Source: Acidobacteriota bacterium
GTDB taxonomy: Bacteria > Acidobacteriota > Terriglobia > Bryobacterales > Bryobacteraceae
Assembly: GCA_017307505.1 (NCBI GenBank)
Contig: JAFKEE010000031.1
Location: 62,001-126,000 of the forward strand
Length of the DNA stretch: 64,000 nucleotides
Reading direction: 5' to 3'
Positions 41,282 to 49,484 of the stretch are shown here, piece by piece; positions within the stretch are counted from its first letter, which is position 1, and each line of letters starts with the position of its first letter. The position numbers and the translations under genes were made by a program. The notes under the pieces were generated by a model, which was not told the DNA's origin, ran no database searches, and was given only the letters and a program-made list of their open reading frames with translations.

Positions 41282-42360
41282 GCCGGTACCCCCACAGGCA
41301 AACGCAGACTCACGCGATTCCCTTCGATGGAAAGGACCCCTGCCTCTCCATACAGCAGGGCCAGCCGTTTTTCCAGTGTGTCCAGGCCGTGCCCTTCGCT
41401 CAGGTCGTCGCGGCTGAAGCCCGGCCCGTCGTCCTGCACCGAGATCTCCAGCCAGCCATTTTGCCTCTGCACCGCAATCCCGATCCGCCCGCCTTCCCGT
41501 TTCGGCGCGATAGCGTACTTCATCGAGTTCTCCACCAGAGTCTGCAACGCGTAAGGTGGCACTTCGCAGTGCAAGGCCTCATGGTCCATGTCGATCGAGA
41601 ATTTCAGCCGCTGGCCGAAGCGCGTCCGCTCGATCTCCAGGTAATCGCTCACCAGTTTCATCTCATCGCCCAACGAGACTGTACTGCGCTGCTGCGAGTC
41701 GAGCGCATACCGCAGCAGCCGCGCCAGCCGCTGCAGCATCTCCTCAGCGCCCTTCGGTTCGTCGCGGATCATCGAAAGGATGGAGTTGATCGTGTTGAAC
41801 AGGAAGTGCGGCTGCAGCCGCGACTGCAGCGAACTCAGGCGCGCCTCCAGCACCAGTTTCTGGGCTCGTTCCCGTTCCAGTTGCTGCTGCTTCAGTTCCA
41901 GCGTGGTGTGCTCCACGCGGTGCCGCAGCGTTTCGATGACGAAGCTGGCGATGCCGACGATAATCGTGATGAGCGTAGCCGTACGGACGCTGCCCACGAA
42001 CTGCGGCCAGAACTGATGAGTGGAGATGATGCCGGCCAGCAGCAAGCCGCCCACCGCCAGCAGAGTCCCGACAGCCGCCACCGCGATCAGTGCCGTTAGG
42101 TAGACCAGCCACATCGCCATCTTGGGCAGCCGCCAGATCCGGACGGCCAGCCAGGGAACGGTAAACGCGGCCGTGCAGCCGATGAGCTGCGCGTAGATCA
42201 TATTGGCCAGCAGGTAGAGTCCGAATTCCGAACTGCGCGCCTGCGGATTGTAGGCGAAGTTCAACAGACACAACACCAGCCCGATGGCTGCGTTGAACAG
42301 CAGCACCATGCCCACATGCCGCCAGGTCAGGCCCGCTTCCTCGGAATACGCCCACTGCAT
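41278..42360 (-). CDS. LytS/YehU-like sensor histidine kinase
   Basis: A 360-residue membrane kinase. About four transmembrane helices (15-35, 48-66, 80-110, 125-145) precede a short coiled coil and the His_kinase (PF06580-type) domain with H185 in LQPHFLFNTINSIL. An HATPase domain with NSMKYAI and DDGPGF follows. It autophosphorylates on H185 and passes phosphate to the coupled LytTR regulator. The stimulus is unknown, and no PAS or GAF sensor is present, so the membrane domain itself should sense. Confidence 0.93.
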   Translation of the reverse strand: MQWAYSEEAGLTWRHVGMVLLFNAAIGLVLCLLNFAYNPQARSSEFGLYLLANMIYAQLIGCTAAFTVPWLAVRIWRLPKMAMWLVYLTALIAVAAVGTLLAVGGLLLAGIISTHQFWPQFVGSVRTATLITIIVGIASFVIETLRHRVEHTTLELKQQQLERERAQKLVLEARLSSLQSRLQPHFLFNTINSILSMIRDEPKGAEEMLQRLARLLRYALDSQQRSTVSLGDEMKLVSDYLEIERTRFGQRLKFSIDMDHEALHCEVPPYALQTLVENSMKYAIAPKREGGRIGIAVQRQNGWLEISVQDDGPGFSRDDLSEGHGLDTLEKRLALLYGEAGVLSIEGNRVSLRLPVGVPA

Positions 42361-42390
42361 CTCAGACCTCCAGTGTACTCACGGCACCGG

Positions 42391-43107
42391 TTAGTGCCCG
42401 GCCGTGTGGCAACCAATGCAGTTGCGCTGCATCACGGGCAGATCGCCTGTCTCCAGCCACTTCTGCGCGCGCTGGCCGTACACTGTCGGGCCCATCTCAT
42501 TCACCACTCTGGTCAATAGAGCTTTCGCTTTTTCCTTCTCTCCGCTGCGGTCATAACCGTCCGCCAGCCCCATTAGCAGTTCGCCGCGCGGATGGGTACC
42601 CAGCTTGTCCAGCGAATCCTTCTGGAGTTCGTACATGTGCGAGAAGTCCGCCACGGCGCGCTCCAGCAGGGCCGCCTTCCGCTCCTGCGGAACAAAACGC
42701 GACGCCGTCAGCATCGCCGACCCGCGCGGGATCCTCGTCGCCGGCCTATCCGGGCGCAGCCTTACGGCTTCGTCCATCTCCGCGATCCCCTGCGTCCACA
42801 TCTCCTGCCCCTTCTGGAGATCGCCCGATTGAAACGCCTGCCCCGACTGCGAGAAGAGCCCGGCGCCATGCCAGACCAGTGCCTCGGCGTTCTTTGGATC
42901 GGATTTGAGCGTCTCCTCGGACGCCCGCATTGCCCGGACGAACGCTTCCTTATCCCCGGAGAGCCCGGCAAAAAAGTCGTTCCTCACAATGTGGTCGAAA
43001 CGGACTGCCTTTGCCTGTTGGCTCGTCTCCTGACCCCGGCCGGGCGCCGTCAACAGCCCCAGCGCAAACGAACCCGCCGCGAATGCCAGCCACAGTGATT
43101 TCTTCAT
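42391..43107 (-). CDS. Exported TPR-like protein with a C-terminal CxxCH haem motif
   Basis: A 238-residue protein with a signal peptide (MKKSLWLAFAAGSFALGLLTAPG) and a helical TPR-like body (LKSDPKNAEALVWHGAGLFSQSGQAF; GELLMGLADGYDRSGEKEKAKALL). The last ten residues are CIGCHTAGH-type: a single CxxCH that could attach one c-type haem, almost at the end of the chain. It ends 30 bases before the LytS-like gene on the same strand and probably shares its transcript. A redox or gas-sensing role for the kinase is conceivable but only inferred. The same tail could instead bind metal. Confidence 0.8.
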   Translation of the reverse strand: MKKSLWLAFAAGSFALGLLTAPGRGQETSQQAKAVRFDHIVRNDFFAGLSGDKEAFVRAMRASEETLKSDPKNAEALVWHGAGLFSQSGQAFQSGDLQKGQEMWTQGIAEMDEAVRLRPDRPATRIPRGSAMLTASRFVPQERKAALLERAVADFSHMYELQKDSLDKLGTHPRGELLMGLADGYDRSGEKEKAKALLTRVVNEMGPTVYGQRAQKWLETGDLPVMQRNCIGCHTAGH

Positions 43108-43215
43108 GGATCCAGTCTGCTACTCGTTCCTGCCCCGGGCCGCCGCAATCCGATGAAACGGAGAATGGCCGGATAAACCGGCGCCCTGGTGGGACGAACC
43201 GATACACTACGGGGA

Positions 43216-44475
43216 ATGCCTTCGACGTCCTGGCGACGCTGGGTCCCCGCCGTGTCCATGCTGCTGGTCTCGCTGATCAGCTATATCGACCGCAACACGC
43301 TGGCCTTGCTGGCGCCCACGATCCTTCGCGACAACCAACTCTCGGCCGAACAATATGGCTGGATCATCTCCTCGTTCTCGGTGGCCTATATGCTCGGCAA
43401 CCCCTTGTGGGGCCGCTGGCTCGACCGGTGGGGCGTCCGCGTGGGCATGCTGGTGGCCGTGTCGTTCTGGACTCTCTCGTCTGCTGCGCACGCCTACGTC
43501 TCCGGTTTCCTTGGCTTCGCCGTAGCTCGCGCCGCCCTCGGCTTCGGAGAAGGCGCCACTTTTCCGGGAGGACTGCGAACCGTCGTCCAGACTCTGCCCG
43601 ACCGGCTTCGTTCCCGGGGCGTAGCCCTGGCTTACAGCGGAGGCTCCCTGGGCGCCGTGCTCACCCCACTCATCGTCACGCCCATTTATCAGGCCTTCGG
43701 CTGGCGCGCCGCCTTTCTCTTCACCGGCTTTGTTGGAGCGCTCTGGCTGGCCACCTGGCTGCTCATCAGCCGGCGTCCGGAGCTCCGCGCGACGCATCCT
43801 GTTCCCGTCGAATCCGGCAGCCGCACCTTGTCCACGGCGCCGCGGCCCGCCATGAAATGGACCGATCCCCGCCTCTGGAGCTTCATGTCCTCCTACGCCC
43901 TCGGCTGTCTGCCGCTGGCTTTTGTCCTCTATGAAGCACCCATCTACTTCTCCCGAGGACTGGGTAAGTCCCAGGTCGAAATCGGCCACGTCCTGTGGAT
44001 CCCGCCACTGGGCTGGGAGTGCGGCTACTTTCTGTGGGGCTGGTTTGCTGACCGGTTGCGCCGCAACCGGCCCGATCCCATGCCGGTCTACCGGGGCCTG
44101 ACCGTGGCAGCCCTGTTGATGACGCTGCCTCTCTGCCTGGGGGCTCGCATCCAGTCGTTCCCGGTGCTGCTGTTCGTGCTGTTCTGGACCATGTTCGTGG
44201 CCGGCGGCAATGTCATTGTCGCCATCAGCTACGCGACGCACACTTTTACTACGGCAAATGCCGGCCTCATCGCCGGCCTGGGCGCTGGTTCGTGGTCTGC
44301 GTTTGTGGCGCTTTCCATGCCCTGGTTTGGACGCCTGATGGACGCGCGCTCCTGGGATACGGCATTCCTGGGCGCGACGCTGGTCCCGCTGCTGGGCTAT
44401 TCCTGCTGGTTGTGGATCAATCGCGCCGGAAACGACGCCGCCTCAGCGCTGCACGGGCACCACAAGGTCGGCTAA
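43216..44475 (+). CDS. Major facilitator superfamily transporter
   Basis: A 419-residue protein with twelve transmembrane helices. The loop 2-3 signature is GNPLWGRWLDRWGVRVGM and helix 4-5 has ARAALGFGEGATFPGG, as in the anion:cation symporter (hexuronate/phthalate) branch. It likely imports an organic acid with protons. ATG 43216 directly follows a GGGGA stretch; an in-frame GTG at 43189 is an alternative. Its end overlaps the PIG-L gene by 33 bases in convergent orientation. Confidence 0.9.
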   Translation: MPSTSWRRWVPAVSMLLVSLISYIDRNTLALLAPTILRDNQLSAEQYGWIISSFSVAYMLGNPLWGRWLDRWGVRVGMLVAVSFWTLSSAAHAYVSGFLGFAVARAALGFGEGATFPGGLRTVVQTLPDRLRSRGVALAYSGGSLGAVLTPLIVTPIYQAFGWRAAFLFTGFVGALWLATWLLISRRPELRATHPVPVESGSRTLSTAPRPAMKWTDPRLWSFMSSYALGCLPLAFVLYEAPIYFSRGLGKSQVEIGHVLWIPPLGWECGYFLWGWFADRLRRNRPDPMPVYRGLTVAALLMTLPLCLGARIQSFPVLLFVLFWTMFVAGGNVIVAISYATHTFTTANAGLIAGLGAGSWSAFVALSMPWFGRLMDARSWDTAFLGATLVPLLGYSCWLWINRAGNDAASALHGHHKVG

Positions 44476-45213
44476 CAATTCCTGCAGCAGCGGCGTGCGC
44501 GGATAGGCGTGGCCGCCATACTGGCGGAATCCCTCTGCGAATTCGACCCCGGCCAGCGCTCCGCGCGACCGGCACCAGGTCTCCATCGTTTCCACGAAAT
44601 TGTCCATCCCGTGCTGCTTGCGAAGCCAGTTGCGCTGGCTCTCGTGAGCTTCCAGCATCCGGCGCTTGAGGTCCATGACGCCGGCCACATTCACCGCGAA
44701 GTGTGGAGCGATCGTGTTGCCCTCGCGATCGATTCCTTCCGCGGGATCGACGTAATAGAGGTGCGGAATCGCCGGTAGGGCGGGAGCCTGGTCGTAGGCC
44801 TGGGTCAGATAGTTGGGTGCGGACGCACCAAAGCAGGCGTCAGTCACCAGGATGGATGTGGCCTCATGGTCACAGTGGTAGTCGCGCGGAGAGGCGGTCA
44901 GCACGATGTCGGGCCGCACCCGCCGCAAAGCCGCCGTCACCCGCCGCCTGGAGCCGTCGTCGGAGAAGATGGCCAGGTCGCTGAAGCCCACCCACTGATA
45001 CTCTGCCCCGATCACCGCTGCCGCTGTGGAGGCTTCGCCTTGCCGGATGCGCGCGATTTCCTGAGGACCATATTCCACTGACCCGCAGTCGCCCGCGGTC
45101 ATCGTCGCTATCACCACTTCGTGGCCGCGCGCCGCGAGCAGCGCTAGCGTGCCTCCTGCCAGTATCTCCGCATCATCCGGATGGGCATGAAGGCAAAGAA
45201 TCCGCTTTTTCAT
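44443..45213 (-). CDS. PIG-L family deacetylase (GlcNAc-PI de-N-acetylase fold)
   Basis: A 256-residue zinc enzyme with the N-terminal catalytic motif HAHPDDAEILAGG and the second metal site in SPRDYHCDHEATS. PIG-L proteins deacetylate N-acetylglucosaminyl compounds, and BshB and MshB are members. It could serve bacillithiol synthesis together with bshA 6 kb away, but many acidobacterial PIG-L proteins act on other glycans. ATG 45213 overlaps the stop of the Cys-rich gene by four bases, so a three-gene coupled operon ends here. Confidence 0.87.
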   Translation of the reverse strand: MKKRILCLHAHPDDAEILAGGTLALLAARGHEVVIATMTAGDCGSVEYGPQEIARIRQGEASTAAAVIGAEYQWVGFSDLAIFSDDGSRRRVTAALRRVRPDIVLTASPRDYHCDHEATSILVTDACFGASAPNYLTQAYDQAPALPAIPHLYYVDPAEGIDREGNTIAPHFAVNVAGVMDLKRRMLEAHESQRNWLRKQHGMDNFVETMETWCRSRGALAGVEFAEGFRQYGGHAYPRTPLLQELLADLVVPVQR

Positions 45214-45401
45214 GATTCGCTGGTTCCGCGCTCTCTGATCTGTTCGCATTCACAGCAATCGCTGCAGCGCCCGCATTTTGCGCACAAATGGTTATTGCAG
45301 GTGTCCTTGGTGCACCAGACACAAATGCGTTGGGAGGGTTCCCGGCAAATATTGCAGACAAGCGTCTTCGCCGTTGTCGCCGTCGGAGTCTGCGGGCTCA
45401 C
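45210..45401 (-). CDS. 63-residue cysteine-rich, probable zinc-binding mini-protein
   Basis: The reading frame starts with GTG at 45401-45399 inside the stop of the preceding gene (GTGA) and ends in the ATGA of the PIG-L gene. It is thus coupled on both sides. The product carries eleven Cys: C-N-I-C, C-V-W-C, C-N-N-H-L-C, then C-G-R-C-S-D-C-C-E-C. This spacing fits two or more zinc or iron-sulfur sites like a small B-box or LIM-type knuckle. No named family is recognised. A longer upstream frame exists but is a shadow of the preceding gene. Confidence 0.7.
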   Translation of the reverse strand: MSPQTPTATTAKTLVCNICREPSQRICVWCTKDTCNNHLCAKCGRCSDCCECEQIRERGTSES

Positions 45402-45937
45402 TTCCGGCTCCCCTGGTGCAGCGTCTGTGCGCGGCACTTCTGCGCCTCTTGTTCGGCCACGGAAAGCTCCTTTTCCCTCAATATGGACAGGTCGGAGACA
45501 TGCTGCCGCAGCCAGTCCCTGCTGGCGCCGGCCGCGCTGATCTCGCCGTCCAGAAGGTCGGCAATCGCCGGGTTCTGATACCGCCGTACTGCCTGACTCA
45601 CGCTGGTCGCAGTCTGCACGAGGCTTTCCAGGCGCACCAGCGTTTCCACGGCCAGTGAAAGTTTGGCCGGTTGTTCCGCCAACCGCGCGGCGGTGTTCTG
45701 CACATATCCGATGGCCGTCAGGCAATCCTGATATTGCTTCTCATAAGCCACCGGCGCGCCAGCGGCCGTCCACTTCTCCGGTTGCAGTTGAACCAGCACA
45801 GGACGCAGTTTCTCGACCTCCGGACCAATCTTCTGCACCTTCGGCTTCAAATCCCAATCCGGTGCAATGCTCGGAACGGGAGCAGCAGCCTGGAGCGCAA
45901 GTAGCAGTGTGATTATGCCGTGAGACACTCTACACAC
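45398..45937 (-). CDS. Exported helical protein, unknown function
   Basis: A 179-residue protein with a short signal-like segment (GIITLLLALQAAAPVPS). The body is almost entirely helical (VEKLRPVLVQLQP..., YVQNTAARLAEQPAKLSLAVETLVRLESLVQTAT) and ends in a coiled coil (LREKELSVAEQEAQKC). It starts at GTG 45937; a second GTG three codons later is equally possible. It is the first gene of the coupled set with the Cys-rich mini-protein and the PIG-L deacetylase. Function unknown. Confidence 0.7.
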   Translation of the reverse strand: MCRVSHGIITLLLALQAAAPVPSIAPDWDLKPKVQKIGPEVEKLRPVLVQLQPEKWTAAGAPVAYEKQYQDCLTAIGYVQNTAARLAEQPAKLSLAVETLVRLESLVQTATSVSQAVRRYQNPAIADLLDGEISAAGASRDWLRQHVSDLSILREKELSVAEQEAQKCRAQTLHQGSRK

Positions 45938-45978
45938 AGTTTAACTGGAGCAACCGTCTGGCGTGGGAATAAGCGAGA

Positions 45979-46791
45979 CTAATCGCCCGGGGGCGGAGGC
46001 GGAGGAGGTGGCGGCGGGGGTGGGGGCGGAGTTGCGCCGGTGTCGCCAGGGACACCACCACCCGAGGTCGGAGGCGGAGTCGTGCCGCCGGGCACCCCGC
46101 CAGTACTGCCGCCGCCCAGACGCGGGGTCCGCAACAGAATCTGATAGATGGCGTCGGCGACATACTGCATCATGCGGCCGCGGTCGATCCGCCGTTCGGC
46201 GGCCAGCGGCGCATTCCGGTAAACCACCAGTTCTTCGCCGGCCGCGACCAGGCGAGGATCGCCATCGCGCGGCATCAACCGGTGTTCGACTGCAACCAGG
46301 CCCTCTTCTACTGCAACCCGGGTGGTCTCGTCGTCGTCTTCCACACTAATGTCAAAAATCGTGCCGCGGACCGAGATGACCGCCGTCGGGGTATGGACCT
46401 TGTTGGGATTCGGCTGCCCGCCCAGTTTCTGGATGTGAACCCGGATGCGGCCCAGCCAGACGTCCACCATGTCGCGCCAGTTCCCCGGGTTCGCGCGGAA
46501 TGTCACACGAGAGTTGGGGAATACTTCGAACGTGCTGCCGTCTGACACGCGGAAGGCCGCATATCCGTCCGGACCGGTCACGATGACTTGGCGCGCCTGG
46601 ATGGAATCGCCCATGCTGACCGCCCAAAGCTCCGTCTCCCTGACAAGGGACACGCTGCCCTGCACAGTGATCGCCTTGGCGGCGGTGTCAGTCTGGAAGA
46701 GGGATTGTGCGGTGAGAACAGGCAGAGAAAGGGCCGCCAGCAGAAACGCCGTGATGACCTTGCCGAAGCTCAACCCACTACGAGCGAACAT
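45979..46791 (-). CDS. Secreted FecR-domain protein with a polyproline tail
   Basis: A 270-residue protein with a signal peptide (KVITAFLLAALSLPVLTAQ). A FecR-type beta-helix domain occupies about 35-190 (FRVSDGSTFEVFPNSRVTFRANPGNW..., VHTPTAVISVRGTIFDISVED). A Gly/Thr/Pro linker follows and then 14 consecutive prolines before the final GD. Such a run needs EF-P during translation and may reach through or bind the cell wall. FecR domains outside sigma pairs occur in acidobacterial surface proteins. ATG is at 46791. Function unknown. Confidence 0.82.
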   Translation of the reverse strand: MFARSGLSFGKVITAFLLAALSLPVLTAQSLFQTDTAAKAITVQGSVSLVRETELWAVSMGDSIQARQVIVTGPDGYAAFRVSDGSTFEVFPNSRVTFRANPGNWRDMVDVWLGRIRVHIQKLGGQPNPNKVHTPTAVISVRGTIFDISVEDDDETTRVAVEEGLVAVEHRLMPRDGDPRLVAAGEELVVYRNAPLAAERRIDRGRMMQYVADAIYQILLRTPRLGGGSTGGVPGGTTPPPTSGGGVPGDTGATPPPPPPPPPPPPPPGD

Positions 46792-46868
46792 ACAGACCCA
46801 CAGAACACTACTTTATCACCAAAATTGCAATGCAAGTAGTAGCCCGAAAGTGAATTCTGTTGAAAAAT

Positions 46869-46891
46869 CAGTAAGGTACGTGAACTTACTG
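46869..46891 (+). promoter_or_regulatory. Inverted repeat in the divergent FecR/beta-propeller gap
   Basis: CAGTAAG (46869-46875) and CTTACTG (46885-46891) form a perfect 7-base inverted repeat with a nine-base centre. It lies 43 bases before the beta-propeller gene and in the 142-base divergent gap. It could be a regulator site or a small hairpin. No T run follows it. Confidence 0.45.
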
Positions 46892-46933
46892 CAAGGAGTG
46901 GTCGATCTAATCAGGGTAGAATAGACGCAGGCC

Positions 46934-48853
46934 ATGGGTCGCCGGTACACAATCCTGACCAAGCGAACCGCCGCCGCCTTCACAGTGCTGGCGTGTGCCG
47001 CCTTGGCTGCGCCCGCCGAAGCCCAATCTTCCCGTTCTCTTCTTGATTGGCGAAGAATTGGCAACTCCAGCCAGTTGTTAGGTTTGCCGTCGCCCGCCGG
47101 CGGCGCAGCGGATCGAGTCTGGTTCAGCCAGGATGGCCGCATTCTGGTCCGGCTATCCAACGGACGCGTGTATGGCACGGCCGATCTGGAGCAGTGGCAG
47201 TCGGACTCAGCCCAACCTCCGGCCTTCCCGGCGGCGCCCGAAGGAGCCGTTGCCCCGGAGGTTTCCGCGCGGCTTGTGCCGGCCAATTCGAACCGGACCG
47301 TGCTTTATGCCTCTGGCCGAAATGCCTGGCGGTCTGAAGATGGCGGATTAAATTGGCATAACCTGACGCAGTATCGCGCGCAGTCGCTCCTCGGATCGGA
47401 TGTGAAGGACCTCGCCGTCGATCCCACGGACGATCAGCGGCTGGTGGCGGCCACCGCCACCGGGGTCTGGTACTCGGTGGATGCTGGACTTTCCTGGCAA
47501 GGATTGAACGAGGCGCTGCCCAACCTGCCGGTGCGCCGCATCCTTGCCGCTCCTTCCGGGAGCCGTGGCGTCCGTATCGCTGTCGATTCCGGGACGGAGC
47601 CCGCCCATCGCGATCTCGAGTGGCTACCCGGACAGAACGCCGGCTGGCTGCCTGTCAAGGAAAGTTCCTCGACGATCGAAACGGAACTTAAACGTAGTCT
47701 TTCCACGAGCCTGAACGCGACCATCACGACGGCGAGTGCCTACGGCGACGCGATCTACGCCGGTGCCGCCGACGGCCGCCTCTGGTCGAGCCTTGACGCC
47801 GGCCGGTCCTGGCGCGTCTTCCCGGCGCTGCCCGGTTCGGGTGCCGTGGAACGTATCTGGCTTGATCCGGCAGACCGTTCGTTCGCCCTGGCCGCGCTGT
47901 CCAGCGCAGGCGCCGGCCCCCGCGTGCTGAGAACTTTGAACGGCGGCGGCTTCTGGGACGACCTCTCGGCGAACCTCGCGGAAGGGCCCGCCTACGGCGT
48001 GACCGCTGAGCGCTCAACCGGCGCGCTTTATCTTGCCACTGCGCGCGGTATCTTTTACACGATGGCTGACTTACGGGCTCCGGCGATGCCCACCGGATGG
48101 CAGCCTCTCAGTGCCGGCCTGCCCGATGCCGCCGTGCGCGACGTGCGTCTGGACGACGACGGCAACCTGCTCATCGCGGCGGTGGACGGCTATGGCGTCT
48201 ACGCCGCTCTGGCGCCCCACCGGCTGCGCCAGCCGCGTGTTGTCCATACGTTCGATTACGGCCAGCGGGCCGCCGCGCCCGGTGCCCTGCTGAGCGTGCT
48301 TGGCGCCAGGGTCGGAACGGCCTCCGCCAACCGGACTTCTGTCCCCGTCCTTTCCTCAAACGAAGCCGAATCCCAGATCCAGGTGCCGTACGAAGTGACC
48401 GGCGACTCCCTGCAACTTGTACTCAACGCGGCACAGGGACCCGTCGTGTTCGGCCTGCCGCTGCACAGCACCGCCCCGGCCGTGCTTATCGATCGAGACG
48501 GCACACCCGTGCTGATTGATGCCGATTCCGGCGTGCAACTGGATGCCATGCACCCTGCCCGCCCAGGCATGCGCGTCCAGATCCTGATGAGCGGTCTGGG
48601 GCGCGTACAACCTGACTGGCCCACCGGCATGGCCGCCCCGCTGGAAGACGCGCCGCGTGTCATGGCACGGGTGCGCGCGACGCTGGACGGCGCCCCGCTC
48701 GAGGTCGTTCGCGCTACGCTCGCGCCCGGATACATCGGCTACTACCTGGTCGAAGTGCAACTGCCCGAGTTCGTAGATACCGGATCCTCGGAGTTGGCGC
48801 TTGAGGCCGGTGGTAAAGCCAGCAATCGAGTGCGCTTGTACGTCGCGCAGTAA
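46934..48853 (+). CDS. Secreted sortilin-like beta-propeller protein with a TIGR03437-like C-terminus
   Basis: A 639-residue protein. The signal peptide is residues about 10-33 (AAAFTVLACAALAAPAEAQ). Repeated Asp-box elements such as SEDGGLNWHNL, SVDAGLSWQGL and SLDAGRSWRVF mark a BNR/sortilin propeller (about 40-430). The last 200 residues contain AAPGALLSVLGAR, ESQIQVPYEV and PGMRVQILMSGLGRVQP. This is the pattern of the C-terminal domain known as TIGR03437, which is very common in Solibacter. Extracellular, function unknown, probably adhesion or glycan binding. Confidence 0.85.
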   Translation: MGRRYTILTKRTAAAFTVLACAALAAPAEAQSSRSLLDWRRIGNSSQLLGLPSPAGGAADRVWFSQDGRILVRLSNGRVYGTADLEQWQSDSAQPPAFPAAPEGAVAPEVSARLVPANSNRTVLYASGRNAWRSEDGGLNWHNLTQYRAQSLLGSDVKDLAVDPTDDQRLVAATATGVWYSVDAGLSWQGLNEALPNLPVRRILAAPSGSRGVRIAVDSGTEPAHRDLEWLPGQNAGWLPVKESSSTIETELKRSLSTSLNATITTASAYGDAIYAGAADGRLWSSLDAGRSWRVFPALPGSGAVERIWLDPADRSFALAALSSAGAGPRVLRTLNGGGFWDDLSANLAEGPAYGVTAERSTGALYLATARGIFYTMADLRAPAMPTGWQPLSAGLPDAAVRDVRLDDDGNLLIAAVDGYGVYAALAPHRLRQPRVVHTFDYGQRAAAPGALLSVLGARVGTASANRTSVPVLSSNEAESQIQVPYEVTGDSLQLVLNAAQGPVVFGLPLHSTAPAVLIDRDGTPVLIDADSGVQLDAMHPARPGMRVQILMSGLGRVQPDWPTGMAAPLEDAPRVMARVRATLDGAPLEVVRATLAPGYIGYYLVEVQLPEFVDTGSSELALEAGGKASNRVRLYVAQ

Positions 48854-48913
48854 TACCGGCCAGCGAAGCGCGCTCCCCGGGAAAGCAAGTACCATAGCAA
48901 CAGGAGAAACTCC

Positions 48914-49462
48914 ATGATCCGCCGAATCCCCTTTGTTCTCTCCCTCTTCCTGCTGGTTGTTTCGGCACAGGAATCCGCTCCCAAACCAGCAGGTGAGAAA
49001 CTTGCGCCGTATTACCCCACACCGGACAGCGTGGTGGAGCGGATGCTGAAGTTCGGCGGCCTCAAGCGAGGCGAGAAGATCTTCGACCTGGGCTCGGGCG
49101 ACGGCCGCGTAGTCATCATGGCGGCTCAGCAGTTTAAAGCCGATGCCACGGGTGTCGAGCTGGATCAGGATCTCTGCAAACAGTCGATGGACCGCATCAA
49201 GTCCCTGGGCCTGGAAAAGCACGCCCGCATCATCAACGGCGACATCACCCAGCAGGACTTCTCCAGCGCCAACTTGTTGACGGTCTACCTGTTACCGAAT
49301 TCCAACGAGAAGATCCGGCCCATGCTGGAAAAACAGCTCAAGAAGGGCACCCGGATCGTGGCGCACGACTTCATGTTCAAGGGTTGGACCGCCGACAAGG
49401 AAGAGCACATCCCCGACGACGGGGAAGGCCGCAGCCATACGCTGTATCTCTATATCCGCTAG
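48914..49462 (+). CDS. Class I SAM-dependent methyltransferase with a signal-peptide-like N-terminus
   Basis: A 182-residue protein. The first 20 residues (IRRIPFVLSLFLLVVSAQE) look like a cleavable signal peptide. The core has motif I IFDLGSGDGRVVIMAA, strand 2 acid TGVELDQDLC, and strand 4 INGDITQQDF with VYLLPNSNEKIRPMLEKQLKKGTRIVAHDF. This is close to the DOT1-like/electron-transfer-flavoprotein lysine methyltransferase group. An export signal is odd because SAM is cytoplasmic. ATG 48914 has an AGGAGA site 9 bases upstream. Confidence 0.82.
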   Translation: MIRRIPFVLSLFLLVVSAQESAPKPAGEKLAPYYPTPDSVVERMLKFGGLKRGEKIFDLGSGDGRVVIMAAQQFKADATGVELDQDLCKQSMDRIKSLGLEKHARIINGDITQQDFSSANLLTVYLLPNSNEKIRPMLEKQLKKGTRIVAHDFMFKGWTADKEEHIPDDGEGRSHTLYLYIR

Positions 49463-49484
49463 GCAGTAGCAGAGGTTCGCTACC

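Noticed and set aside
45402-45725. 171-residue version of the Cys-rich gene starting at 45725
   Set aside because: Its first 108 residues are an Arg/Gly/Ala-rich shadow of the gene at 45398-45937; only the last 63 residues, from the GTG at 45401, look like a protein.
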